DNA of 54,374 nucleotides from JBBQSF01 sp038214085 (GTDB taxonomy: Bacteria > Bacteroidota > Bacteroidia > Bacteroidales > CG2-30-32-10): contig JBBQSF010000001.1 in assembly GCA_038214085.1 (NCBI GenBank), positions 1 to 54,374 of the forward strand. The letters are read 5' to 3'. Shown in pieces: positions 24,424 to 33,292 of this stretch (within the stretch, counting starts at the first letter, position 1; the number at the start of each line of letters is the position of its first letter). A model generated the notes under the pieces. The model searched no databases. It had not been told where the DNA came from and saw only the letters and a list, made by a program, of their open reading frames with translations. A program made the translations under genes and the position numbers.

Positions 24424-27120
24424 TTATCCGCACTTAGAATAACCGCAACTTTTGCATTTTAAGCAACCTTCTTCGTAAACAAGGCCATCGGAATCGCCGC
24501 AATTTGAACATTGGCGGTCAGCGGCTTTGGTTCCATCGGGAATAAATTTCTTTAAACCACGTTCAATGCCATTTTTCCATGTGTTGATGGTGTCTGAATC
24601 CAAACGTAAATTACTTACCACATCTACAACAAATGGCAAAGGCATTCCGTGACGAAGAATTCCGGAAATTAGCTTTGCATAGTTCCAGTATTCCTTATCA
24701 AACATTCTGGATAGTCCTTCGATAGTAACTTTATAACCCTGTTTATCTTCAAACTGGAAGTCGTAACGAGATTCTCCGTCTTCTTCGCTTTTACTTTTGA
24801 TAACCCAGCCTTTCTGAACCCATGGAGGAAGGTAAAAATCTTCGGCTTTACCTGTAAAAATTTCATACGGCCTACCGTTCAAAAGACCAACAACGGCAAT
24901 CCATTTTTCGTAATCATTTTGAAAACGCACGATCTCTGCATCAAGTCTTTTTGGACGCGTTGGCGCCATTGTTTCTTTAAATTCCGAAGGATCTTCTTTC
25001 TTTTTATCTGAAACGAGAACTCCTGAACGTGAACCGTCACGATAAACGGTAATTCCTTTGCAGCCACTTTCCCATGCTGTTTTGTAAATTTGAGCCACCA
25101 AATCTTCTTTAACATCATTGGGGATATTTACGGTAACACTAATTGAATGATCCACCCATTTTTGCACCGCACCCTGCATTTTAACTTTTGCTAACCAGTC
25201 AACATCATTGGCAGTGGCTTTGTGATAAGGAGATTTTTCAATAACCGCATCCAACTCTGCGTCTTTCAGCATTTTCACTTTGTCCACATCATATCCGTTT
25301 ACCTTTAACCATTTCAGAAATTTGTTGTGAAATACGTTGTATTCTTCCCATGTGTCGCCAATTTCATCGGTAAAATCAATACGGACATTTTTGTCGTTTG
25401 GATTCACTTTCCTGCGTCGTTTATATGAAATAAGGAAAACGGGTTCGATACCTGACGTGGTTTGTGTCATGAGCGAAACACTTCCTGTTGGTGCAATTGT
25501 AAGAAGTGCAATATTCCTACGTCCGAATTTTGCCATTTCTTCGTATAAAACAGGATCTGCCTCTTTAAGACGTAAAACAAAAGGATTTCCTTTTTCTTTC
25601 TGGGGGTCGTAAATCGGGAAAGGACCTCTTTCTTTTGCAAGGTTAACAGATGAACGATAAGCTTCCAGTGCAAGGAGTTTATGTACTTCGACAGAAAAAG
25701 TAGTGGCTTCATCAGTTCCATAGCGGCAACCTAAAGCAGCAAGCATATCTCCTTCGGCAGTGATGCCAATACCTGTACGACGGCCTTCGATACATTTCTG
25801 ACGGATATTATTCCATAAATTGATTTCTGTTCTTTTCACTTCCGCATCTTCGGGATCCGATTCAATTTTTTTAAGAATTTTATCAACCTTTTCAAGTTCC
25901 AGGTCAATGATATCATCCATCATCCGTTGTGCATAACCAACGTGCTTAATGAATTTTTCAGAATCAAAACTTGCATCTGTTGCAAAAGGATTATCAACAT
26001 AGCTATATAAGTTAATTGCAATTAATCTGCAGCTATCGTATGGACATAGCGGAATTTCGCCGCATGGATTGGTGGAAACAGTTTTAAAGCCGAGTGAAGC
26101 ATAACTATCAGCAACGGATTCGCGGATTATTGTATCCCAGAACAAAATACCGGGTTCTGCTGATTTCCATGCATTGTGAACGATTTTTTTCCACAGTTGC
26201 TGAGCATTTATTTCTTTTTTAAACCATGGATCTGCAGAATCAATAGGGTATTGCTGAGTATATGGTGTGTCGTTAGCAACAGCCTGCATAAAATCATCGG
26301 TCATTTTTACCGAAACATTTGCCCCTGTTACCTTACCTTCCTCAAGTTTTGCATTAATAAAACTTTCCGAATCAGGATGTTTTATCGAAATGCTCAACAT
26401 TAAAGCACCTCTGCGCCCGTCCTGGGCAACTTCGCGTGTGGAGTTAGAGTAGCGTTCCATAAAAGGGACAATGCCTGTAGAAGTAAGAGCGCTGTTTTTT
26501 ACTGGGCTGCCTGAAGGGCGGATATGAGAAAGATCGTGACCCACACCACCGCGGCGTTTCATAAGCTGTACCTGTTCTTCGTCAACTTTCATAATTCCCC
26601 CGTAAGAATCGGAATTTCCCTGACTTCCAATCACAAAGCAGTTGGACAAAGAACCGATTTGGAAATTGTTACCGATTCCAGCCATTGGAGATCCCTGAGG
26701 AACAATATATTTAAAACTTTTGAGCAAATCAAAAATCTCATCTTCGGTTAATGGGTTTGGATATTTTTTTTCAATCCGTGCAATTTCTCGTGAAATACGG
26801 CGATGCATATCATCGGGAGTACATTCGTATAAATTTCCTGCTGAATCTTTCAGTGCATATTTATTTATCCAGACATTAGCGGCTAGAGAATCCCCTTTAA
26901 AGTACAAAGTGGTTTTTTCGAGGGCTTCTTCATATGAATATGTTTTTGCAGAAGGATTATTGCTCACAATTTGATCCGGTTCTTTGTCTTCTTTTTTCAT
27001 GTCGGTATTGTCGTCAAATAAATTAGGTCTGATTCTTTTTTCCAAGACTTCCTCATATAAATTGGATTTGTGCTTTTTTTCAGTGTTATTAGATGTGTTA
27101 TTGGTAAATGTTTGTTCCAT
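24424..27120 (-). CDS. nrdJ: adenosylcobalamin-dependent (class II) ribonucleotide reductase
   Basis: Reduces ribonucleotides to deoxyribonucleotides with a B12-generated thiyl radical, independent of oxygen. The protein is 898 aa from the ATG at 27120. The radical cysteine is C353 in NPCGEIPL. The redox pair is C161 (GSLSNCFVIG) and C364, eleven residues after the radical cysteine as in characterised NrdJ. The C-terminus is a zinc-ribbon-like tail with CSNCG and CLKCKSCGYSKCG. An in-frame GTG at 27129 is an alternative start, but AAGGAG ends 10 bp before the ATG and only 1 bp before the GTG, so the ATG is chosen. This Shine-Dalgarno is unusually good for the window. No class I or III enzyme is seen nearby. 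Confidence 0.95.
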   Translation of the reverse strand: MEQTFTNNTSNNTEKKHKSNLYEEVLEKRIRPNLFDDNTDMKKEDKEPDQIVSNNPSAKTYSYEEALEKTTLYFKGDSLAANVWINKYALKDSAGNLYECTPDDMHRRISREIARIEKKYPNPLTEDEIFDLLKSFKYIVPQGSPMAGIGNNFQIGSLSNCFVIGSQGNSDSYGGIMKVDEEQVQLMKRRGGVGHDLSHIRPSGSPVKNSALTSTGIVPFMERYSNSTREVAQDGRRGALMLSISIKHPDSESFINAKLEEGKVTGANVSVKMTDDFMQAVANDTPYTQQYPIDSADPWFKKEINAQQLWKKIVHNAWKSAEPGILFWDTIIRESVADSYASLGFKTVSTNPCGEIPLCPYDSCRLIAINLYSYVDNPFATDASFDSEKFIKHVGYAQRMMDDIIDLELEKVDKILKKIESDPEDAEVKRTEINLWNNIRQKCIEGRRTGIGITAEGDMLAALGCRYGTDEATTFSVEVHKLLALEAYRSSVNLAKERGPFPIYDPQKEKGNPFVLRLKEADPVLYEEMAKFGRRNIALLTIAPTGSVSLMTQTTSGIEPVFLISYKRRRKVNPNDKNVRIDFTDEIGDTWEEYNVFHNKFLKWLKVNGYDVDKVKMLKDAELDAVIEKSPYHKATANDVDWLAKVKMQGAVQKWVDHSISVTVNIPNDVKEDLVAQIYKTAWESGCKGITVYRDGSRSGVLVSDKKKEDPSEFKETMAPTRPKRLDAEIVRFQNDYEKWIAVVGLLNGRPYEIFTGKAEDFYLPPWVQKGWVIKSKSEEDGESRYDFQFEDKQGYKVTIEGLSRMFDKEYWNYAKLISGILRHGMPLPFVVDVVSNLRLDSDTINTWKNGIERGLKKFIPDGTKAADRQCSNCGDSDGLVYEEGCLKCKSCGYSKCG

Positions 27121-27129
27121 CGTTCGCAC

Positions 27130-27135
27130 GCTCCT
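27130..27135 (-). promoter_or_regulatory. strong ribosome-binding site deciding the nrdJ start
   Basis: Close upstream of nrdJ the minus strand reads AAGGAGC. AAGGAG ends about 10 bp before the ATG at 27120, good spacing. The nearer GTG at 27129 would be too close. Most other genes here lack such a sequence. Confidence 0.6.
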
Positions 27136-27180
27136 TAAATTAAGTTTAAATAATTTTTTAAATCTTTAATACTGTGGCTA

Positions 27181-27211
27181 ATAAAAAATCCGTTTTCCTT
27201 CAAAAACGGAT
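27181..27211 (-). terminator. terminator-like hairpin in the nrdJ leader
   Basis: On the minus strand ATCCGTTTT (27203-27211), a short loop TGAAGG, AAAACGGAT (27188-27196) and then TTTTTT form a standard intrinsic terminator. It sits about 67 bp before the nrdJ ATG and no other minus-strand gene lies upstream. It could be an attenuator of nrdJ or the end of a small RNA. Confidence 0.6.
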
Positions 27212-27585
27212 ACGCAAGATAAAAACAACTAAGTTGACTACAAGCAGCTTTTTATTAACAATTAATTGATATTTATTAACCCTATTTCGGTATTACAAAG
27301 TAAGATAGTTCAGTATCAGAAGCTAAAGGGCAAACTTGGATATTTTTAAACAAAAAATTATTTTTGGCGGAAAAATTTCAAAAAAAAAATCGCTTTTTCT
27401 ATTGATTTCATTCATGAGCAAAATCACTAATTTTGTTATTTATTTATCCTGTTTAGCCCTTTAATATCTATTTAAAAGGATTGTGATTACATTAATAAAA
27501 AAAGGAAGAACAATAAAATTTATTTATTCATGTCCAGAAAGAATAAAAATTCATGAAAACAAGGAAAGTCAATAAAATTTTATTG

Positions 27586-27593
27586 TAATTTTG
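27586..27593 (+). promoter_or_regulatory. -7 box for mutA-mutB
   Basis: TAATTTTG, exact TAnnTTTG match, 40 bp before the mutA ATG. No clear TTTG -33 element at the usual spacing. Confidence 0.45.
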
Positions 27594-27633
27594 TGCGTTG
27601 TTAACAAATTAACATTACTCAATTCATTACAGT

Positions 27634-29505
27634 ATGAGCTCATCTGAAAAAGACAAGAAATTGTTTACAGAGTTTCCACCTGTTTCAACAAGCGAATGGG
27701 AGGAAAAAATCAATAAAGACCTTAAAGGCGCCGATTACAACAAGAAACTTGTTTGGAAAACCGTTGAAGGTTTTGATGTAAAACCGTATTATCGTGCCGA
27801 AGACTTATCTGCATTGGAATACCTTACCACGCCACCTGCAATTCCACCTTTTGTTCGTGGAAATAAAACGCAGAACAATGATTGGGATATTCGGCAGGAT
27901 ATTGATTTTGAGAATCCTTCAGAAGCCAATAAAGCAGCATTAAATGCCATTGCAAAAGGGGCTTCGGCTATTGGATTTAATGCAAAAGAAATTTATACAG
28001 CAGAGGATATGAAAAGTTTCATTTCCGGTATTGATTTTAATAAGATTTCGGTACATTTTACCAATTCCGGTAATTTTTATGATACCTTAAATTTACTTCT
28101 GACAGCATTAACTGAAATGAAAGTAGATTTTTCAAAAGTTAAAGGAAGTTTTAATTTTGACAGTTTAAGTTATCGTTTGCTCTACGGAAAATATTATCAA
28201 TCCAGCACAAGTAACTTTGATCAGGCTGCCAATCTGATTGCGGAATTGGATAAAAAATTACCTTTATATAAAGGTATTACTGTAAATGCCAAATATTTTC
28301 ATAATGCTGGAGCATCAATAGTTCAGGAGCTTGCTTTTGCGCTGGCTTCTGGGAACGAATATCTCGCACAGCTTACAGAAAGGGGAGTGAAAACTGATAA
28401 TATTGCAAAGCAAATTCAGTTCGTTTTTTCAATAGGCTCAAATTATTTCATGGAAATAGCAAAGTTTCGTGCTGCTCGTTTGTTGTGGTCAAAAATTGTT
28501 GAGCAATATCAACCTTCTGACAGCCATTACCAAGCCATGACCATTCTTGCCGAAACCTCGGAATGGAATAAAACAGTTTACGATCCGTATGTAAATATGC
28601 TGCGCACTACAACAGAAGCTATGTCGGCAGCAATTGGTGGAGCTGATGCCATAAAAGTGAATCCTTTTGATAACACTTTCAAAAAAAGCGACGATTTTTC
28701 AAACCGAATTGCACGTAATACCCAGATTATTTTAAAATCGGAAGCATATCTCGATAAAATTGTAGACCCCTCAGCAGGCTCTTATTATATAGAAAACCTT
28801 ACAAATTCAATTGTAGATGCTGCATGGGCTCTTTTTCTTGCAGTTGAAGATAAGGGTGGTTTTCTTGTAGTATTAGAATCAGGATTTATAAAAGAAGAAA
28901 TTGAAAAAACCTGCCAGCTAAGAGATATGGATATCGCCATGCGTAAACATGTATTTATTGGAACCAACCAGTATCCAAACCAGAACGAAAAAATGCTTGA
29001 CAAAATCAGACCTAATGCCGAATTAACGGATTTGGGCGGTTTAAAACAATACCGTGGAGCAGAACCCTTTGAAGCATTAAGAATCGCTACTGAGTCGTTT
29101 GTTGTGGATGGAGATAAGGTTCCATGTGTATTTTTGCTCACTATTGGAAACCCTTCAATGCGTAAAGCTAGAGCCACATTTGCTTCCAATTTCTTCGGTT
29201 GTGCCGGATATAAAATTATAGATAATGCCGGATTTTGCTCGGCAGAGGAAGGAGCGGCAGAAGCAATAAAAAATCAGGCGGATATTGTTGTAATATGTGC
29301 TTCCGACGATGATTATACCCAATTTGTTCCTGAAGTTTGCTCCTTTCTAAAATCCGGCAATTCAGAAGCATTGATAGTGGTTGCCGGAAATCCTGTTGAA
29401 ATTATTGACCAGCTTAAAGCCGCAGGTGTTGATGAGTTTATTCATGTTCGCACGAATGTTCTCACTTCTTTATATAAATTTCATCAGGCACTGGGAATTA
29501 TCTGA
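27634..29505 (+). CDS. mutA: methylmalonyl-CoA mutase small (beta) subunit
   Basis: 623-aa non-catalytic partner of MutB in the B12-dependent interconversion of succinyl-CoA and (R)-methylmalonyl-CoA, part of propionate production or use. The N-terminal mutase barrel starts at WEEKINKDLKGADYNKKLVWKT and spans to about residue 430. The C-terminal flavodoxin-like domain (about 490-623) keeps the fold but has lost the B12-ligand DxHxxG: the corresponding region reads ATFASNFFGCAGYKII. The length agrees with MutA proteins. It is the first gene of the operon, with mutB 27 bp downstream. No methylmalonyl-CoA epimerase or decarboxylase is in the window. Confidence 0.94.
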   Translation: MSSSEKDKKLFTEFPPVSTSEWEEKINKDLKGADYNKKLVWKTVEGFDVKPYYRAEDLSALEYLTTPPAIPPFVRGNKTQNNDWDIRQDIDFENPSEANKAALNAIAKGASAIGFNAKEIYTAEDMKSFISGIDFNKISVHFTNSGNFYDTLNLLLTALTEMKVDFSKVKGSFNFDSLSYRLLYGKYYQSSTSNFDQAANLIAELDKKLPLYKGITVNAKYFHNAGASIVQELAFALASGNEYLAQLTERGVKTDNIAKQIQFVFSIGSNYFMEIAKFRAARLLWSKIVEQYQPSDSHYQAMTILAETSEWNKTVYDPYVNMLRTTTEAMSAAIGGADAIKVNPFDNTFKKSDDFSNRIARNTQIILKSEAYLDKIVDPSAGSYYIENLTNSIVDAAWALFLAVEDKGGFLVVLESGFIKEEIEKTCQLRDMDIAMRKHVFIGTNQYPNQNEKMLDKIRPNAELTDLGGLKQYRGAEPFEALRIATESFVVDGDKVPCVFLLTIGNPSMRKARATFASNFFGCAGYKIIDNAGFCSAEEGAAEAIKNQADIVVICASDDDYTQFVPEVCSFLKSGNSEALIVVAGNPVEIIDQLKAAGVDEFIHVRTNVLTSLYKFHQALGII

Positions 29506-29532
29506 TTTTTGTTAAATCTGAAAAGAATAATT

Positions 29533-31680
29533 ATGAGACCAAATTTTAAAAATATAGATTTCAAATCAAAACAAGCAGAATGCAGTTCTGAAATTGAGCA
29601 GAATAAAAAATTACAGATGGATTGGATTCCTGCTGAACAGATTTCAGTAAAACCAGTTTATTGTCCCGATGATCTTCTCGGAATGGAGCATTTGAATTAT
29701 GCTGCCGGTATTCCTCCTTATCTCAGGGGTCCGTATTCTGCAATGTATGTAATGCAACCATGGACAATCAGGCAGTATGCGGGTTTTTCAACAGCTGAAG
29801 AATCGAATGCTTTTTACCGCAGAAACCTTGCTGCTGGGCAAAAGGGCCTTTCGGTTGCATTTGATTTGGCAACACACCGTGGCTATGATTCTGATCACGA
29901 ACGCGTTGAAGGTGATGTTGGAAAAGCTGGAGTTGCAATTGATTCAATTCTGGATATGAAAATACTTTTCGACCAGATTCCTCTTGATAAAATGTCGGTT
30001 TCAATGACCATGAACGGAGCCGTATTGCCGATTCTTGCATTTTATATTGTTGCGGCAGAAGAACAAGGGGTTAATATGGAACTTTTAAGTGGAACCATTC
30101 AGAATGATATTTTAAAGGAATTCATGGTGCGCAACACCTATATATATCCGCCACTTTCTTCAATGCGGATTATTGCTGATATATTCAGGTTTACTTCCCA
30201 GAATATGCCGAAATTCAATTCAATCAGTATCAGCGGTTACCACATGCAGGAAGCAGGAGCTACTTGCGATATAGAACTAGCCTATACTTTAGCCGACGGA
30301 TTGGAATATCTGCGCACGGGAATAAATACAGGAATGGACATTGATTCCTTTGCCCCTCGTTTATCTTTTTTCTGGGCCGTTGGGATGAATCATTTTATGG
30401 AAATTGCTAAAATGCGCGCTGCCCGAATGTTATGGGCAAAAATAGTTAAACAGTTTAATCCAAAAAATCCAAAGTCTCTTGCTTTACGTACTCATTGTCA
30501 AACTTCGGGATGGAGCCTTACAGAACAAGATCCGTTTAATAATGTAGCCCGCACCTGTGTTGAAGCACTTGCTGCTGCTCTTGGTCATACGCAATCATTG
30601 CATACCAATGCACTTGATGAGGCAATTGCACTACCCACTGATTTTTCGGCACGTATTGCACGCAACACCCAATTGTACATTCAGGAAGAAACCAATGTTT
30701 GCAAAGCAATAGATCCATGGGCAGGTTCTTATTATGTTGAATCACTTACCCATGAAATTGCGCAAAAAGCATGGGCACTGATCGAAGAAGTTGAAGCATT
30801 GGGTGGTATGGCAAAAGCCATTGAAACAGGAATTCCTAAAATGCGTATTGAGGAAGCTTCAGCTCGTAAACAAGCAAGAATTGATTCTGGAAAGGATATT
30901 ATTGTAGGTGTGAATAAATACAAACTCGAGAAAGAAGATCCCATTGACATTCTTGAAGTTGACAATACAGCCGTTCGTCTGTCTCAAATAGAAAGGCTTA
31001 AAAAACTTAAAGCAGAACGAAACAATGAAGATGTTCAGGCTGCTTTGGATGCCATTACCAATGCTTGTGAAACTGGTGAAGGAAATCTTTTGGAACTGGC
31101 AATTGATGCTGCACGTAAAAGAGCTTCACTTGGAGAAATATCCTTTGCTTGTGAAAAAATATTTGGAAGATATAAAGCAGTTATTCGTTCAATTTCAGGA
31201 GTATATTCTATGGAAATTTCAAACGACGAAATATTCGCAAAAGCAAGAAACCTTGCCGATGAATTTGCAAAACTTGAAGGCCGCCGACCAAGAATTATGA
31301 TCGCAAAAATGGGTCAGGACGGACATGATCGTGGTGCTAAAGTAATTGCTACAAGTTTTGCTGACCTTGGTTTTGACGTAGATATGGGGCCACTTTTCCA
31401 AACACCTAAAGAAGCAGCAAAACAAGCTGTGGAAAATGATGTTCATATTCTTGGTGTTTCCAGCCTTGCTGCAGGTCATAAAACTCTGGTTCCTCAGGTT
31501 ATTGAAGAATTAAAGATTCTTGGCCGCGAAGATATTATGGTTATTGCTGGTGGTGTTATTCCCGCACAGGATTACGATTATCTTTATGAAGCAGGAGTGG
31601 TTGGCGTTTTCGGACCAGGAACAAGTATTCCCGATGCGGCAGTAAAAATACTATCAATTCTGATTGAAAGCCTGAAGTAA
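29533..31680 (+). CDS. mutB: methylmalonyl-CoA mutase large (alpha, catalytic) subunit
   Basis: 715-aa catalytic subunit. The N-terminal TIM barrel binds the CoA ester (PPYLRGPYSAMYVMQPWTIRQYAGF in pieces, at about residues 65-90; RNTQLYIQEE further on). The C-terminal cobalamin domain has DGHDRGAK with D596 and the axial-ligand histidine H598, then the GXXG-type strands (GVSSLAAGH, VIAGGVIP). I chose the ATG at 29533 (MRPNFKNIDFKSK); an in-frame TTG at 29509 is only 3 bp after the mutA stop and adds non-conserved residues. It needs adenosylcobalamin, as does NrdJ across the divergent promoter region. Confidence 0.96.
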   Translation: MRPNFKNIDFKSKQAECSSEIEQNKKLQMDWIPAEQISVKPVYCPDDLLGMEHLNYAAGIPPYLRGPYSAMYVMQPWTIRQYAGFSTAEESNAFYRRNLAAGQKGLSVAFDLATHRGYDSDHERVEGDVGKAGVAIDSILDMKILFDQIPLDKMSVSMTMNGAVLPILAFYIVAAEEQGVNMELLSGTIQNDILKEFMVRNTYIYPPLSSMRIIADIFRFTSQNMPKFNSISISGYHMQEAGATCDIELAYTLADGLEYLRTGINTGMDIDSFAPRLSFFWAVGMNHFMEIAKMRAARMLWAKIVKQFNPKNPKSLALRTHCQTSGWSLTEQDPFNNVARTCVEALAAALGHTQSLHTNALDEAIALPTDFSARIARNTQLYIQEETNVCKAIDPWAGSYYVESLTHEIAQKAWALIEEVEALGGMAKAIETGIPKMRIEEASARKQARIDSGKDIIVGVNKYKLEKEDPIDILEVDNTAVRLSQIERLKKLKAERNNEDVQAALDAITNACETGEGNLLELAIDAARKRASLGEISFACEKIFGRYKAVIRSISGVYSMEISNDEIFAKARNLADEFAKLEGRRPRIMIAKMGQDGHDRGAKVIATSFADLGFDVDMGPLFQTPKEAAKQAVENDVHILGVSSLAAGHKTLVPQVIEELKILGREDIMVIAGGVIPAQDYDYLYEAGVVGVFGPGTSIPDAAVKILSILIESLK

Positions 31681-31698
31681 TGAATCAAAAAAATGTTG

Positions 31699-31706
31699 TA
31701 TATTTG
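31699..31706 (+). promoter_or_regulatory. -7 box for the 31732 thioredoxin-like gene
   Basis: TATATTTG, exact TAnnTTTG match, 25 bp before the ATG and 18 bp after the mutB stop. Confidence 0.45.
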
Positions 31707-31731
31707 TGCTTGAAATATTAAAATCAATAGT

Positions 31732-32247
31732 ATGAAAACACTTTTTTTAATGATATTTGGTTTTGCAATTGTTGGTTCAGGTTATACTCAAACAGGAAAT
31801 CTGACTAAAATTGATGAGAAATCACAAATGGAAGTAATGACAGGGATGTGGAGCCGCGACGGTCTTAAAACCTCTGATTTATTTAAAACATTTTATGATT
31901 CAGAGTATAATTTATACAAGCCTGAAATGGTCGTACTTGATAATATTAAAATTGCTCAGGTTAATAAATCTATAACTGTTACTATTGTAATGGGATCATG
32001 GTGCGGCGACAGCCAAGAACAAGTTCCCCGATTTCTTAAAATTTTAGATATTCTTAGCTTTCCAGAATCAAGCGTTTCAATTATTTGTGTGGATAGAAAC
32101 AAAAAATCCTCAAATGGCGAAACCGATAATTTAGGAATTTCTTTAGTACCCACATTTATCATTTACAATGCAGGAAAAGAAATTGGCAGAATAGTTGAAA
32201 CTCCTAAGGAAACACTTGAAAAAGATTTGTTTATAATCGTTAAATAA
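31732..32247 (+). CDS. exported thioredoxin-like protein with single active-site Cys
   Basis: 171-aa protein. MKTLFLMIFGFAIVGSGYTQ is a signal peptide, so it acts in the periplasm. The thioredoxin fold is seen in ITVTIVMGSWCGDSQEQVPR, SVSIICVDRNK and the cis-proline strand SLVPTFIIYNAGKEIGRIVETP. The active site is W90-C91-G-D-S94, so the second Cys of CxxC is a Ser. It should be monothiol and not a normal disulfide exchanger. Close relatives in Bacteroidetes share WCGDS. It has its own promoter box and terminator, so it is monocistronic. The partner is unknown. Confidence 0.82.
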   Translation: MKTLFLMIFGFAIVGSGYTQTGNLTKIDEKSQMEVMTGMWSRDGLKTSDLFKTFYDSEYNLYKPEMVVLDNIKIAQVNKSITVTIVMGSWCGDSQEQVPRFLKILDILSFPESSVSIICVDRNKKSSNGETDNLGISLVPTFIIYNAGKEIGRIVETPKETLEKDLFIIVK

Positions 32248-32248
32248 A

Positions 32249-32275
32249 AAAAGAGGCGAAAGCCTCTTTTTTTGT
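32249..32275 (+). terminator. intrinsic terminator with GAAA tetraloop
   Basis: AAGAGGC (32251-32257), GAAA loop, GCCTCTT (32262-32268), then a run of T. A textbook hairpin after the thioredoxin-like gene; the A-run on the other side could also serve transcripts from the right. Confidence 0.9.
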
Positions 32276-32448
32276 ATTCTTTGCACTGCATCCGCATCGT
32301 TTTTTTGGAGCTTTTCTTCTTTCTTCACAAGTACATCTTTTGTTGATTTTATAGCTGCAGGCAATGTAGTTAAATTTAAAATTATACTACAATTGTAAGC
32401 TTTTTGTTCATTTGAATTATCTTTTTATTTCTGTTTTTGTTGGCTTGT

Positions 32449-32479
32449 TTTGAATACTTCCTTATTTTTTGTAAATTTG
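32449..32479 (+). promoter_or_regulatory. complete Bacteroidetes promoter for the xdh operon
   Basis: TTTG at 32449-32452, a 19-bp spacer, then TAAATTTG at 32472-32479, matching both elements of the phylum's consensus. It ends 25 bp before the xdhC ATG. It is the best promoter I find in the window. Confidence 0.7.
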
Positions 32480-32504
32480 TTGTGTAATTAAACATTTTTA
32501 TTCT

Positions 32505-33281
32505 ATGCAAAGCATTTATTCAAAGGTAGAAGAATTAAAAAACGAAAACAAACGATTTGCTTTTTGTATCGTTACTGACACATCCGGATCGACTCCCCGT
32601 AAAGCTGGCGCAAAAATGATCGTTTTTGAAGATGGAACTGTATACGAAAGTATTGGCGGTGGAAGTATTGAAAAACAAGTAATCACCGAGTCACTGGAAA
32701 TCTTGAAAACAGGGCAACCTGTAAAAAGAAAATATATTCTGGAAGAAGACCTTAAAATGCATTGTGGCGGAATGATGGAAGTGTATATCGAGCCTATTTG
32801 TCCTGCCCAACAACTTTTAATTTACGGCGCAGGACACATCGGAAAAGCACTTGCCCGATATGCTGATGATTTCGGATTTTCTGTTACACTGATAGATCCC
32901 AGACCAGAAGTAATCAATGATCCTGTATTAAGCGGATTTAAAAAAATTAATGAGGAATATTTCAAAGCCATCGAAAATATTACGTTTGATAATGAAACTT
33001 TTAGCGTGATTGTTACCCACAATCACGAATTTGATGAAGAGATTCTTTTAAAAATTGCACCGAAACCTCATGCATATATTGGAATGATTGGCAGTGCAAG
33101 AAAAGTGGATATCATACGGAAAGATATTCGTGAAAATAAAGTTTTACCCGAAGATATTTTACAGAACATTGATATGCCTATTGGAATTAAGTTTGATGCC
33201 GAAAGTCCAGCTGAAATAGCAATTAGTATTCTCGCAAAACTGATTGATGTGAAAAATAAAAAATATAAAAACCAGAATTAA
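32505..33281 (+). CDS. xdhC: XdhC/CoxI-family molybdenum hydroxylase maturation factor
   Basis: 258-aa cytoplasmic protein that in studied systems binds molybdenum cofactor, directs its sulfuration and inserts it into xanthine dehydrogenase. The N-terminal XdhC/CoxI domain has VTDTSGSTPRKAGAKM (about residues 23-38) and ESIGGGSIEKQV. LKMHCGGMMEVYIEP follows. The C-terminal half is a Rossmann fold (IYGAGHIGKALARYA, about 107-121) with TVTHNHEFDEE-type residues. It heads the operon: xdhC, then the small and large Xdh subunits at 11 and 15 bp spacing. Confidence 0.92.
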   Translation: MQSIYSKVEELKNENKRFAFCIVTDTSGSTPRKAGAKMIVFEDGTVYESIGGGSIEKQVITESLEILKTGQPVKRKYILEEDLKMHCGGMMEVYIEPICPAQQLLIYGAGHIGKALARYADDFGFSVTLIDPRPEVINDPVLSGFKKINEEYFKAIENITFDNETFSVIVTHNHEFDEEILLKIAPKPHAYIGMIGSARKVDIIRKDIRENKVLPEDILQNIDMPIGIKFDAESPAEIAISILAKLIDVKNKKYKNQN

Positions 33282-33292
33282 TTATATTAAAG

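Larger units (their letters stand above)
27136..27633. other. divergent intergenic region nrdJ / mutA
   Basis: This AT-rich gap of about 500 bp separates two B12-enzyme operons. It holds the nrdJ-leader hairpin (27188-27211) and a near promoter box for the minus strand (TTACTTTG, 27296-27303, one mismatch). On the plus strand it has TAATTTTG at 27428-27435 and at 27586-27593. I find no ORF with coding character. The B12 box GCCACTG of cobalamin riboswitches is not present; AGCCACAG on the minus strand at about 27173-27180 is a near match without the rest of the core. Confidence 0.55.

Noticed and set aside
27136..27633. Cobalamin riboswitch between nrdJ and mutA
   Set aside because: Only a near match (AGCCACAG) to the B12 box was found on the minus strand, and the other conserved core segments are absent; I do not call it.
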